A stretch of 64,000 nucleotides of DNA from Actinernus sp. WN-2022 (taxonomy: Eukaryota; Cnidaria; Anthozoa; Actiniaria; Actinernidae), in assembly GCA_030867875.1 (NCBI GenBank), contig JAOWCC010001589.1, positions 83,599,537 through 83,663,536 of the forward strand. Direction: 5' to 3'. Below, piece by piece: positions 43,591 to 55,600 of the stretch. The notes beneath the pieces were generated by a model. The model did no database searches and was not told where the DNA came from. It saw only the letters and a list, made by a program, of their open reading frames with translations. The translations under genes and the position numbers were made by a program. Each line of letters begins with the position of its first letter. The first letter of the stretch is position 1.

Positions 43591-43928
43591 CGAGCTCCTA
43601 AGGAGAGGAATGGCACACATGAAATGACAATATAAATTAACTAAAAGCCTACCCTGAGCCATAAAAAACCTAACCAGTCAGTAAACAAGATTTGACCCAC
43701 CTAGAGCTAGGGTTCTCAAGAAAAACTTCTCAAGAAAATGTCGAGGTAAAAAAGATTTTCGGGAACTCGAACCCCGCTCCTCCTACTCGTAAGGCAAACG
43801 TCGCAACCACTACACTAAACAACCATCGTCACTCAATAGCAGTCAAATTTATAAATTTTAAAACCACTGCTAATCTACGTATTTTTAGCCAATCAGAATG
43901 AGTGAGATATTCCTCTCCTTAGGAACTC
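43591..43928. mobile_element. 338-bp inverted-repeat element carrying a tRNA-like piece
   Basis: The ends gagctcctaaggagaggaat and attcctctccttaggaactc are inverted with one mismatch. The interior contains a tRNA-like sequence on the minus strand. Confidence 0.7.
43748..43826 (-). pseudogene. tRNA-like sequence, degenerate
   Basis: The minus strand reads GTTTAGTGTAGTGGTT (A-box/D-arm), then GCGGGGTTCGAGTTCCCG (T-arm with B-box). The T-arm pairs well (CGGGG-TTCGAGT-TCCCG is near-symmetric). The anticodon arm does not pair over five bases, and the acceptor arm is not convincing. It is more likely a tRNA pseudogene or SINE head than a functional tRNA. Confidence 0.5.
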
Positions 43929-44142
43929 TGGAAGGACGGTCACGTGACCAAAACGTATGCCCATTTTACGGCATATTTTCTTTGATTTGATTTAAAACGA
44001 AAAAAGTTAGGCTAACGACCCGTTCGGCAATGGGTCTGCTTTGCGAAAGACGAAATCAAAAATCTGACCACGTTGCTACGAAGGTAGTACAGCTGTACGC
44101 ATGCGTGAAGTTAGCTGATGGTGGCCAAACCCTTGCTGTTTT

Positions 44143-44207
44143 TAATAATAATAACGATGATGATGAGAAGAAGAAAAAGAAGAAAAAGAAGAAAGAAAAA
44201 GAAGAAT
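44143..44207. repeat. GAA/AAG purine microsatellite
   Basis: An aataataataacgatgatga block runs into agaagaagaaaaagaagaaa-type repeats over about 65 bp. Confidence 0.9.
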
Positions 44208-44307
44208 AAATAAGGAGGATCGAGACTTCACAAACTGAAAAGCCACGCAGAAAGGAAACCCATAACTTACACGTCACGTAACCATGACTACACTTGAGTC
44301 CAACATT

Positions 44308-45002
44308 ATAATAGATAGATATAGATAGTTTTTTATTTCCTTTTTCATGTAAAGATTACATATAATTTTCCATATATATATATATATGTATATATTATGC
44401 TACTAATGTTGTTCTTACAGTGAATAAGGAAGAGGACTAAATAAGCACATCAGTGCTTTTCCTAATAGTCCCCTTTCAGATTCCTAATATCTAATTGTTA
44501 CTTATTGTAGTATCAGGTATGGAACATTTATGATAGCAGTAATGTAAACATGAGTGGCAATAATTAAAATGATAATATAACTCTATTCTAAGGTTTAGTA
44601 ACTGAAGTTCAACTGGTTTATTGTAAGTATATTTTAATTTTCCTGATAAATATATGTTTTGATTTAGCCTCCTTAATTTCAGAGGGGATGTTATTCCATA
44701 AGTTGGCCCCTTTAGTTGGCCCCTTTATAAGCCATAATTTGTTCTGTTGAATTCCTTATGAATGGAATTTGCATTCCTTGTATGGTAACCATGTATATCT
44801 TTGTTCATAATTTTAAAGGTATAAAAAAAAATGAGAATATTACCTGAATTAATAACATTATACATAAAGACACTAATTTTTAAATCATTAATCTTATATA
44901 CATTTAATAGCTTTAGTTTTCCAAACAATGGCTCAGAGTGTGCTAGATATCCTGATGATGTTATTATTCATACAGCCTTTTTTGCATTTTCTACATCTTA
45001 TC
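44308..45002 (-). mobile_element. LINE (outer), 3' part
   Basis: On the minus strand this encodes MQKR, then IITSSGYLAHSEPLFGKLK, LLNVYKINDLKISVFMYNV, HGYHTRNA and LWNNIPSEIKEA, the C-terminal end of a non-LTR reverse transcriptase protein. A 3' untranslated region and a tatc-rich tail follow. The upstream coding part resumes at 48,801 beyond an inserted LINE. The junction codons match when the insert is taken out: SRLD at the right edge continues with DKM-x-KMQKR at the left. Confidence 0.8.
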
Positions 45003-45162
45003 AATCAGGCGCCAATATGGCAGCCACGATTTTTAGGACTCCACAGTTATTCATTTACTTTTTAGTGTTTTACTACTTACCGTCTTCCATACATCATCAG
45101 AAACTGAAGAGTTTTAATCCATTTTATTCAAACCTGGTACAACAGACGTGTAATCTGGAGAT

Positions 45163-46306
45163 GTGTGTCACGAAGCGAGTTTATGGGAGAAAGCTGTACC
45201 TGACTACTACGCGGGTTTCTTTAAGTGCAGTTTTCCCGCCTCTTCCTGGTCCAAGCATGGACAGACATCATTGCTAATACCTGGACATGATCCGCCCTCC
45301 GACATTACTGTTTTTATGGATATTTCGCCGAATCCAGGGCCTACTAAAGCTGTAAGAAATGCTATTGCAAGAACTGAAACTGATTTCCAAATTGGCCGGC
45401 TTAAATCAACAGAAACTAATATACATAATGGCGTTGCTACTAAAAGAATAACCTACTCTCGTAATCAACTGCTGGAATTCCGTCGCTGTTCTTCAAAATA
45501 TACTTTCAACACTCACGCTTTTGGTGTCCTTAAAGTACATCTGCTTCTTCGGTATAGAAGTAAAAGAGCCGGAAAAAAGAAGGATTCCTGCATTGATATC
45601 CTGTCGTATAGGTGACAGTACCTATTGTTCTGCATGGCCCAAACGAGAATTTGTAAACACAGCCAACTTAATCTCAATACAAAGAACTTCGGTACAATTC
45701 TGTACTAACTCGAACTCCTCCAGATGTGTGGATTTTTGTCTACCAAATACTAGATTCGGGCTTCTAAACGCCCGATCTGTTAACAACAAATCCTTGTTTA
45801 TAAAGGACTATGTGGTTGAGAATCATATAGACATCATGGCATTAACCGAAACTTGGCTGAAACCTGACACAGGATCAATAACTACAACTAGAGATCTCTG
45901 CCCACGTGGTTATGTGTTCTCCCACGTACCCAGAAACACTGGTACTGGAGGCGGCGTTGGCCTGCTATATAAAAAATCTCTTAGAATGACAAAACAAAAT
46001 GTGACGAGGTTTTCGTCGTTTGAATTCATGGAACTGTTACTTCACTCGTCGTCATCAATCTTACGAATTGTTGTCATTTATCGCCCCCCTCCGTCCACTG
46101 CAAATGGCCTTTCTCCTTCAAAATTCTTTGAAGAGTTTACCGAATTACTTGAACGCTTTGCCGTGTCCCCAGGTAAATTACTTATAGTTGGTGACTTCAA
46201 TTTCCACATCAAAGACCCAGTAACAGACAGAGTTGCTATTTCATTTATGGACTTATTGACATCGTTTAATTTAACTCAACACGTGTCTGTACCCATGCAC
46301 ACATAA
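45163..46306 (+). pseudogene. Inner LINE: leader with 2A-like motif, then endonuclease
   Basis: The first frame (45,163-45,615) contains DISPNPGP at 45,319-45,342. This is the NPG|P core of 2A ribosome-skipping peptides, with Ser where Glu is usual (D-V/I-E-x-N-P-G-P). 2A sequences at the N-terminus of L2 and CR1 elements are established. A frameshift near 45,560 leads to the endonuclease frame (45,521-46,306). It has FGLLNARSVNNK, IMALTETWLKPD, GGGVGLLYKKSL, VVIYRPPPST and LLIVGDFNFHIKDP. A further break lies at about 46,303. Confidence 0.8.
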
Positions 46307-46319
46307 GAATCATAACACC

Positions 46320-48632
46320 TTGGATCTCATCATAACTAGAACAGATGAACATGTCGTTCAAAGTTACTCTGCCCATGATCCTACAATCTCCGATCATTAT
46401 GTGCTGCTGTGTAATCTGTCTCTAAGCAAGCCTCAAGTTTCTCGGACGGAAAGGTTCTACCGCAAACTTCGCGCTGTGGATCCCGAAGCATTCCGCTGCG
46501 ATCTTGCAAACTCTTCATTATTTTCCTCGCCCGCCACTGGCCTAACTGAACTATGTGAACAGTACCACTCCGTGCTATCACTCCTCGTCGATACTCATGC
46601 GCCGTCACACAAGAGAATATTCACCTCACGCCCAGCAGCCCCCTGGTATACCACTGAAATAACAGCAGCAAAAACCATACGCCGCAGACTAGAGAGGCGC
46701 TGGCGTAAATCTGAACTACATGTTGACCGTCAATTGTACGCGGAACAATGCCAACTTGTAAGAAATTTAATACACACCACGAAAATGAGCTACTATTCGA
46801 AACTGATCACTGACTCTAAATCTGACCACAGATCCCCGTTCAATACTATTGATCGCCTGACTACACCGCACACCTGAGAAACTGTTCCCGTCATGTAACT
46901 CCACTACGGAACTCTGCAATACGTTCGCAGACTTCTTTACGGATAAAATAACCAAAATCAGAAATCAGCTTGACTCCTCGGCTATCATGAACACAACGAC
47001 TATAAACCACACATTTGATGCTACTGATGTCCAAAGTGAACTGACATATTTCACTCCAACTACGGTTGAGGAACTCTCAACAATCATTATTGGTACCAGT
47101 TCGAGTAAGTCCTGTATATTGGATCCTATACCTGCTATACTCCTTCGCTACTGTCTGGATGATGTCCTACCCACCATTACTAGGATAATCAATCTGTCCT
47201 TTGAAAACTGCGAAATGCCATCAACCCTGAAGCAAGCTGCTTTATCACCTAAATTAAAGAAGTCCTCTCTTGACCATGAGACATTTGCTAATTTTCGTCC
47301 TGTTTCAAACCTGAAGTTCATCTCTAAGGCTGTAGAGAAAGTAGTTGCTGTACAACTGAACAACTACTTAAAAGAAAATAATCTCCATGAAGTCTTACAA
47401 TCAGCATATAAACAACACCACAGTTGTGAAACCGCATTAGTACGAGTCCAAAATGATATTCTTAAGGCAATAGATGACCAAAACTGTGTAATTCTGCTCC
47501 TCCTCGACCTCTCCGCAGCATTCGATACCGTCGACCACAGTATCCTCCTACACAGGATGTCCACCAAGTTTGGCATCAAAGAGAAAGCATTAGCCTGGTT
47601 CCAGTCCTACCTTACCGACCGTAAACAGTTTGTAAACATCGATGGTATAGTCTCTTCCAATCATAATCTACATTATGGCGTGCCACAGGCTCTGTTCTAG
47701 GTCCCATCCTTTATACTGCACCGCTTGGAGATATACTATACGCAAGTACAACATGTCATTCCACCTATATGCAGACGACACACAGATATACTCCACCTTC
47801 GTCTACAATAACTCTGAACAACTTGCCTCATCGAAGCGCTGTATAGAAACCTGTCTACTTGAGATTGAACAATGGATGACTTGTAATAAACTTAAACTTA
47901 ACAATGATAAATCTGAACTTTTAATTTTACGCTCCCGCCATCGTCCGTATGCTCTCTTACCATCTCTTGCTGTCGGTAATGACACTATATACCCCTCTAG
48001 TTATGCCAGAAACACTGATTGGAGTAATCTTCGATGACACTATGTCTATGTCTCGCCAGGTTAACTCTATTTGTAAGTCGGCGTTCTACCAACTAAGGAA
48101 TATTTCTAGAGTAAGAAAATATTTGTCTGTTAGTACTACAGAAATTCTTCTACACGCATTCGTTACTACTAAGTTAGATAACTGTAACTCCCTATTATAT
48201 GGCCTACCAAAACAACTAATCCAGAAGCTACAATATGTCCAAAATGCTGCCGCTCGCATTATATCATGCACGCGTAAATACGATCATGTCACACCTACTT
48301 TAAAGGAACTGCACTGGCTACCTGTAAACGAGCGCATCACATTTAAGATTCTTCTACTTACTTATAAGTCCCTTAATAACCAAGCACCTGTCTACTTAAG
48401 AAATTTATTACACATCTACAAACCTAACAGAATGTTCCGCTCGTCATCTGACACACTTCGCTTGACTCAACCGATGCCTAGACTTAAAACCTATGGTCAA
48501 CGCGCGTTTTCTATATCAGCACCTCAAATCTGGAATAGCCTACCTGTAGAAATAAGATCCAGCCCGAATGTGAACATCTTTAAATCTAAGCTGAAGTCTT
48601 ATCTTTTTTGCTCTGCTTATAATCTGAACTAG
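46320..48632 (+). pseudogene. Inner LINE: linker, reverse transcriptase and C-terminal domain
   Basis: The endonuclease end and linker (46,320-46,877, with AAPWYTTEITAAKTIRRRLE) break at 46,875. The reverse transcriptase (46,987-47,700) has [71 protein letters not shown] and YGVPQ. After another frameshift it continues with HLYADDTQIYS (47,675-48,037). The C-terminal domain (47,949-48,632) has FYQLRNISRVRKYLS, CNSLLYGLPKQLIQ, HWLPVNERITFKILL and IWNSLPVEIRSSP. At least four lesions are visible. All conserved blocks remain. Confidence 0.88.
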
Positions 48633-48800
48633 CTATTAATTATTATTACCGATATGTACTACATTGCTACATAGTTTACTTATTACTCGTTACGTTAGTA
48701 GATAATAATTAATTAATTTGTTATTTATACATTATTGTAAAGCGCATAGAACAGATATGCTATATGCGCTATATAAATATATTATTATTATTATTATATT

Positions 48801-49190
48801 ATCGAGTCTAGAAGGATAGTTATTGACCCAGACCACATTACCATAATATAAATGAGGATAGATAAGAGAGTTGTATATTGTTTTAAGTGTAAATGTGGTA
48901 AGATGTTTTCGTGCCTTGCCTAAAATACCCACCATTTTAGCTATTTTATTAGTAGCATACTTGATATGACTATTCCAAGTTAGATGTGCAAGGAATTTGG
49001 TGCTTTCTATCCTTACAGGTTTTTCATCATTGATTAGCAACTGTACGTCATATCGTATTTTCTTCTTTTTTGTGTTAAAAATTATATAGTTAGTTTTCTT
49101 TACATTGAGTGTTAATTGGTTGTCTTTAAGCCAAGCTGCAATAGCTGAAATCTCCTGGTTTATGAGCATTTCCAAGTCCTTTAATCTTTA
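48801..49190 (-). mobile_element. LINE (outer), 5' remaining part
   Basis: The minus-strand frame has EISAIAAWLKDNQLTLNVKK, TNYIIFNTKKKK, TWNSHIKYATNKIAK and LIYPHLYYGNVVW. This is the region after the reverse transcriptase catalytic site in non-LTR elements. It joins 44,308-45,002 across the inner LINE and is 5' truncated near 49,190. Confidence 0.8.
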
Positions 49191-49520
49191 CCATTTTATA
49201 ATTATATCAGTTCTCGTTTCTGTGATTCCTAGCATGGTGAGTTCTAATATATACTCACCTAAGTCACAGGACTGAATAAATTCTGACCATAAACTTCGTT
49301 GTGACGTCATTATCACGGTCTGTTGTAAAGTATGTTTTTTCTCCAGTTCTCCTTTTACTGTATTTCTCTCCTCCAGCCTTTTCTTTAACAGCCCATAAAC
49401 ACGTTCAGTCAGGAACCCACAAATAGAACAGTTCTCAGGTGCGCGGGAAATTTCGGTTGTGCTAAAAGTACAATTGAGCATGTATGGGAGACTCTCTGTA
49501 TATCTGGGGAAGGACTGCAA
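49188..49520 (-). other. Unassigned 110-residue open frame
   Basis: It contains a likely coiled-coil helix (LLKKRLEERNTVKGELEKK) and two cysteines (CSICGF). No family recognised. It directly adjoins the truncated outer LINE and may be a host exon fragment or chance. Confidence 0.2.
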
Positions 49521-49839
49521 GATAAGAGAATGAATGATGTATTTTCTCGGTTACCTGAGCCGAAACCTTTCCGTGTTATTTACCATGCCCAATTGTTTTT
49601 GTTTATATAGATATAGGTATGGCCCATGGTCACGGCAGACTCGACTCTTCTCTTCCTAGTTAGATCCTAATCTAACAAACAAAGCCTTCTAGGATAAATA
49701 ACATGGTACTCCGGCCCGCTCCGGGTGGCGATCAGCAGTCTTCATACAAAGCCTCAGTTCTAAATACGTCAAAATAGCACTGAATATCTTACTAAAATTC
49801 TCAACATTTAAAAAATAGCTTCCCAGGGGAACAGTCAAG

Positions 49840-50565
49840 GCCCAGTTGTTTGAAGCCTGATTAGGACTAAGGCCAGATACAAAAAAAAACTTGTTTAGCG
49901 TCCACCCATTTCAATTTTTCCAGGTAGGGCGGGAGGTTTTTTGTTTGTTTTTCTATGGGAAGTTTATTTTGTCTTGACTAGACATTATTCACTCACCTCG
50001 TGTTCATGATCTCGTGTTGTAGAAACAAAATGGCGTCGATGTTAAAATATTTAATGCGCCGGCTCATATTTTAAGTGGTACATATAGGGGTCTGGGTACA
50101 AGAATTGGTGTTCGCGGGCGCATTTACACTTTCTAAAGTTTTTTATGAAAAATTAAAAATTAAATACAATTAGAGGTCAGGGACATTTCTCAGGTCGGGC
50201 GGGGACGCTAAACAAGTATTTTTTTTATCTGGCCTAATCATAGATTAAGCCGATTATTTGATTCTTGGTAAAAAGGTTTTCTTTATCAATCTAGTCTTCT
50301 TTGAATACACCGCATTACCACAGCTAACTGAAATTAACCCCGTTCATAACGAAGTAGGACTCAAGTATACTTTTGGTTTACTTGGAGCCCTAGTGTCAGA
50401 ACGTTATTAAACTCACCAACACTGAGGTAGAAACGTACTACTTCAGTTTCTCATCAAGCAATCGGTTCACCAGTTCTCGAGTATAAAGCAATTCGAACTA
50501 AAGAATTGCTCGTAATAATTAATCCTGGATTAGTTCATCAGGCTCAGCAACGAACAACCGGGCCC
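49840..50565. mobile_element. MITE (outer) with gggcccagtt ends, interrupted
   Basis: The left end ggcccagttgtttgaagcct and the right-end complement (aatcctggattagttcatca ... aacgaacaaccgggccc) are inverted. It is related to 42,627-42,809. A second element (49,871-50,234) is inserted near its left end. Confidence 0.72.
49871..50234. mobile_element. 364-bp MITE (inner), 32-bp inverted repeats
   Basis: Left ggccagatacaaaaaaaaac, continuing ttgtttagcgtcc, pairs with right ggacgctaaacaagtatttt...atctggcc (50,203-50,234). It lies within the outer MITE, so it is the younger of the two. Confidence 0.85.
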
Positions 50566-50569
50566 AGTT

Positions 50570-51195
50570 TATTAAACTTTAGAAGGAATTTCACCGTTGT
50601 GAATTAGGTATGAATACCACAGCGTCAGTTTGTAATAATGATCATTAGATCGTACAAATACCTCCCACGGCGATTTTCAACCCGTGATTGTGTATGTTTG
50701 GATTACAAACCCTAGACAGGTCAAACATGAGCACTTGAAAAATGGTTAGGGTGCATGACATGTTTCTAAATTTCTTCAACGCATAATTTCGCTTTCATTA
50801 TCAAAAGGAGTGTTTGTTTATTTCTAAACTGGGAGTGGAAGAATGCGTTTATCAGTTGGAATCAATCAAAGCGACGTGCTGAAATCCGCTACCTGTTTTG
50901 AAGTAAAAGAATGTCGTAGTGATTAAACGGCGGCACTTAGCCAGGGGGTAAATGCGAAACAAAGGGGGGAGATAAGGGGTGGAATGCAACAACACCGGAA
51001 ATGTTGTTTAGTAACTTTGCACTTACAAAATAAATTCAATGAACAATCATTGTGGTATTTTAAGAGAATTTTGGGCTTTTTTGTCCCACTGGGTGAGATA
51101 CTAAGGTTATTGGTCGGCTAAGTATCTAATACGACTGTGTAGTTTTACGAGACATTCTTATTTTGGCGAGCCTTTCAGGGGCGAATTGTTTTTAG
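50570..51195. other. Intergenic DNA without recognised features
   Basis: No coding, RNA or repeat structure was assigned. Confidence 0.4.
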
Positions 51196-51811
51196 TATAC
51201 TCGGCCAAGAAACTGTTAACTGAATTTTCTTTCCATAACTATCTAAAACCTTGCGCCATCGCTCGAAAAATGTTGATGGAAAGCCATTCAAATGACTGTA
51301 ACTACCACAAACTGAAGGTCTCATATATGGTGCGTTTTTAATTGTGCATATTTCGCGATTTCTTGACGGAATTATATAGTGAATAAATAGAGGTTATTAG
51401 ACTAATCAACTAATAGGCTGTGGATTTCACGAATCATTCTTATTATTACAGCGAGTTGTGTATTATATCAATTCAGCCAAGAAACGAAAATAATGTTCTT
51501 TCCACACCAACGCGCGCGCTAGAGAAATGGTGCATGATGGGAAGCCAGCAATTTGGCTGTAACCCGGCGTTCTTGTACACATTTCGTGTGTTCTTCGCAG
51601 AATTATATAATTAAATGAGACCATTAGTGAAGGATTTTATTAAATAACTTAGTTTATTATATAATTCTGCCAAGAATGCACGAAATATGCACAAGACGAC
51701 ACGAAATACAAGACGATATTTTAAACTAAATCCCATTTCTCGAGCGAGCACGGAAGGTTTTTGTTTTATATCATGGAAAGAACATTTCGTTTCTTGGCAG
51801 AGTTTATATAA
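51196..51811. repeat. Three related MITE copies in a cluster
   Basis: Copies at about 51,196-51,377, 51,461-51,610 and 51,656-51,811 each have a gccaagaa-type terminal word at one or both ends. They also share tttcc-type inner blocks and ends near tataattc. The first two point the same way; the third (tatataattctgccaagaat to tcttggcagagtttatata) is inverted. The two gaps between copies are 45-85 bp. Confidence 0.7.
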
Positions 51812-51819
51812 AGTAAACA

Positions 51820-52689
51820 ACATATAAATATGAATGACTCGTAAGATACCGACTATCTATGGATTATAATTACGGCTAGGCCTTCGCACCTTAATCACTC
51901 CAACTGCTCATGATTACGCTGCATAAAATGGATTATGTTTTTCATTGTTATAATCGTTTTTTGTGTATCGAGTTATTAGTTTTCGGCCAACACAAAGAAA
52001 AGAGCCAGAACAGATGTTGTTTTGATTCGTTCGCCTCCAAACATCACTTGATGCATGGATGCATGGTGTTTTCGTTTTGCGAGATCTGAACTTGATTATT
52101 GGCAACGATGTACACGAGGTCTGGTAATAAAGTTGTTCTCTCCTTCTCTTGGCTTACGAAACGTTTGGCCATGACGGACGGACGGCGGCGGAAAATTTGT
52201 GGCTGAGGGGTTATCACATGTACATAACTCCAAGTCCACTGAAATAGATAAAAAAGGCTCTCAGCAGTGTTTATAGTTTGTTTATTTTGTCACAACAAAA
52301 CTGAAAGGAAGAAAAAGATGATATTTTATTGTGAGGGCTATCTTTTTTTTCAAACTAATTATCCTTCATATCACCAGGGAATCACGTTGTCTGCAAAAAA
52401 AAGGGTAAAATGAACCAAATGAGGCCATACTATTGTCCCGTGTCAATGACTATAAATATAAATGTATCATCACAGACCGGTATAACCGACAAGTGCTCAG
52501 AAGAAATCAGAGATCCGCTGGTCAACGGCGAGTTGGGTATTCAGTGATACGGACCAGGAGCCACTAAACCCACCATTATATTCTTCCTTGTAAACTAGTA
52601 TTATACCAATGGTAATTTTAATGAGCTCTTGATACCGATGATTGAAAAGAATGAAGCAAACATTCGCACACCCTCCCCACCCTCTTAAT
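51820..52689. other. Intergenic DNA without recognised features
   Basis: A GAGCCCAT-like end (gaccaggagccacta) occurs near 52,553. Nothing else was assigned. Confidence 0.4.
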
Positions 52690-55600
52690 TCTTCCTTTCA
52701 TTTCTTTTGTTCTAGTCTATTTAGTCTTATACATTTAATATGTGTTTTCACGGGTCTAAAACACCTGTACCACATCTTTTAAAGCTGAGTTGTTGGAACA
52801 TAAACGGACTCGGAAAAAGGTCTAGTTCTGAAACTAAATTGAGTAATAATGATTTTTTAAATAACATTAAAAACTGTGATTTTATAATCCTTTCAGAAAT
52901 TTGGGGGCACGAAATTATAGACCTCCCAGGTTTTGATATCATTGCCATTAACCCTCCTAAAAAATGAATACTAGAAAATCTGGTAGATTCTCAGGAGGTG
53001 TATTGATTGCTATTGCATCCTATCTTAAAAAAGGTGTAACTTTGATTAAGAACTCTTCCGATTATATTTGGTGTAAACTTGATAAGACATTCTGTCACTT
53101 AACTGATGATATTTTCTTATGTGCTTGTTATATACCCCCGTATGATTCTCCATACCATAACCCCGACGTTTTTTCAAATTTAGAAAACGACATAAACCAA
53201 TTTCAGAGAGAGGGATCTGTTATAATAGCCGGGGACTTTAATGCTCGTACTGGCAATGCTGATGATTTTATAAATGCAGACAATTCACAATATATTCCAG
53301 GGGACTGTCTTCCCATACAGAAACACATATGTCCTAGAAAAAATTTAGACAGTCACATCAACAACCTTGGGAAATCATTATTAGAAATATGCAAATCCTT
53401 AGACTTACGGATTCTAAATGGAAGAATAAGAGGCGACTCCCTTGGGAGATTAACTTTTAACAGCCAAAAAGGATTTAGCACAGTGGATTACTTCATAGTA
53501 AGTCATGATTTACTTAATGCATTTGACAGTTTTACTGTGAAACAACCCACATTCTTATCAGACCATTCTCAACTCATTAGTTGGCTGAAAACGTTCAGTT
53601 ACCGCCGAAAATAATAAAGTAGTCTTATTCGATCTTCCTACACAATTTATATGGAACTCTGACTCTAAAGATAAGTTCATTGAATCTTTGCAATCTCCTG
53701 ACATACAGCAAAAGATTCGTGATTTCGAGAACACAAATTTTAGTTACACTTCTAATGTTGTGAATAATGCAGTCTCCCAATTTAATAACATCATTGAGTC
53801 TGCCGCTAAAACATCTTTACAACTAGTACGTGTTAAATATAATAGTAATACACGATCGTCCCAAGCATGGTTTGACAAAGACTGTAAAGACCTGCGCCTA
53901 ATATATAAAAGGACTGCAAATAAGCTACATAAATCTCCTTTAGATAATCATATAAGGAAAGAATACCATGATATTAATAAACAGTACAAAAACTTATTAC
54001 GACATAAAAAGATTAAATTTTCTGATGATAATATTCATTCATTAATTAGAGAGAAAGACCCCAAACAATTTTGGTTCAAACTTAAGTCATTAAACAACGT
54101 AAACAATAATCCTCCTAATCAACCTATCCCTCTAAATGACCTATATAACCATTTTAGTGTTTTGCACTCAAGCATAGACGAAAAACACTATTCACAAACC
54201 CATCAGAACATAAGCGATACTGTTAAAAAAACTGACCCACTTGACCATATCAGTACCGATTTAGATAAGTTAATATCGAACTCCGAAATTAGAAAAGCTG
54301 TTAAAAAACTCAAAAATAAAAAATCACCTGGTACAGATAGGATTCGTAGCGAGATGTTGAAGTGCGGAATAAATATATTAATACAGGTATTGTCTAAATT
54401 ATTTAATCTTATCATTAAAACTGCACACTATCCAGATGTGTGGACCAAAGGATTAATTAGTACCATTTATAAATCAGGTGATAAATCGGACCCCTCCAAT
54501 TACAGAGGCATTTGTGTTACTAGCTGCCTAGGAAAGTTATTCTGCTTCATCCTCAATAATAGACTATATGAACTTATAAAAAAATAGAACATTCTACATC
54601 CTTCTCAAATTGGATTCCTCCCGGGTAATCGAACTTCGGATCATATATTCTCCTTACGAACCCTAATTGATAAATATGTTATTAATGCGAACAAAGGTAA
54701 ATTATTTTGTTGTTTCGTTGATTTCCGGAAAGCTTTTGATTCGATATGGCATCCAGGTTTATTTACGAAACTATTGAATTATAATATGGGAGGGAAATTC
54801 TTCAATATCATCTCAGACATGTATGCAAAAACTGAATGTAGTATCAAATTAAGAAATAAGAGAACTAATTATTTCAAATTCAATAGAGGTGTTCGACAAG
54901 GGTGTGTTTTATCCCCACTCTTATTTAATTTATATTTGAATGAAATACCTTTTATCTTACAAAATACTCCTGAGCTTGACCCAGTTTCTCTACCAAATGG
55001 ATCATCTCTAAATAGTTTAATCTACGCGGACGACCTTGTCTTAATATCTACTAGTGCTGCAGGTTTACAAAATACCATTAACACGTTACAAGATTATTGT
55101 CAACAATGGATGTTAACCATAAATAAAAAGAAAACGAATACTGTAATTTTTCAAAAACAATGTCGCAAATCTAGTTTAGAGAAATACAATTTCTTCCTAA
55201 ACGGTTCACATATTACGAATTCTCTCGACTACACTTACTTGGGGTCCACAATTTCCAGTAATGGTAGCTTCACAAAATCAAAAATAACCTCAACTGAGAA
55301 AACTAGACGTTCTATTTTTGGTACAAAGAGATATCTTGATTTTACAAAAATACCTATAAATATATGCAATAAGCTTTTTGATAGCTTATTTGCACCTATC
55401 TTATTATATAACTCTGAAATTTGGGGTGCTTATGATAGTATGAATTTTCATAAATGGGAATCAGACCCAATCGAACGACTCCACACTCAATTCTTTAAAT
55501 ATTATCTAGGATTAAATAAAAGAGCGCCCAATGTAGCATCTCGTAATGAGGTAGGTAGACTGTCTTTGAAATCTACAATTTATCGCAATATGTTACATTT

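Larger units (their letters stand above)
45003..48795 (+). mobile_element. L2/CR1-like LINE (inner), apparently full length
   Basis: This 3.8-kb element starts aatcaggcgccaatatggc and ends in an (att)n tail. The 5-bp string ttatc on both sides (44,998-45,002 and 48,796-48,800) is a likely target duplication. It lies inside a LINE of the opposite strand. Its order is 5' leader with a 2A-like motif, endonuclease, linker, reverse transcriptase, C-terminal domain and short 3' region (gcgctatataaata then att repeats). Confidence 0.88.

Noticed and set aside
43748..43826. Functional tRNA on the minus strand
   Set aside because: The anticodon stem does not form five pairs and the acceptor arm is not convincing.
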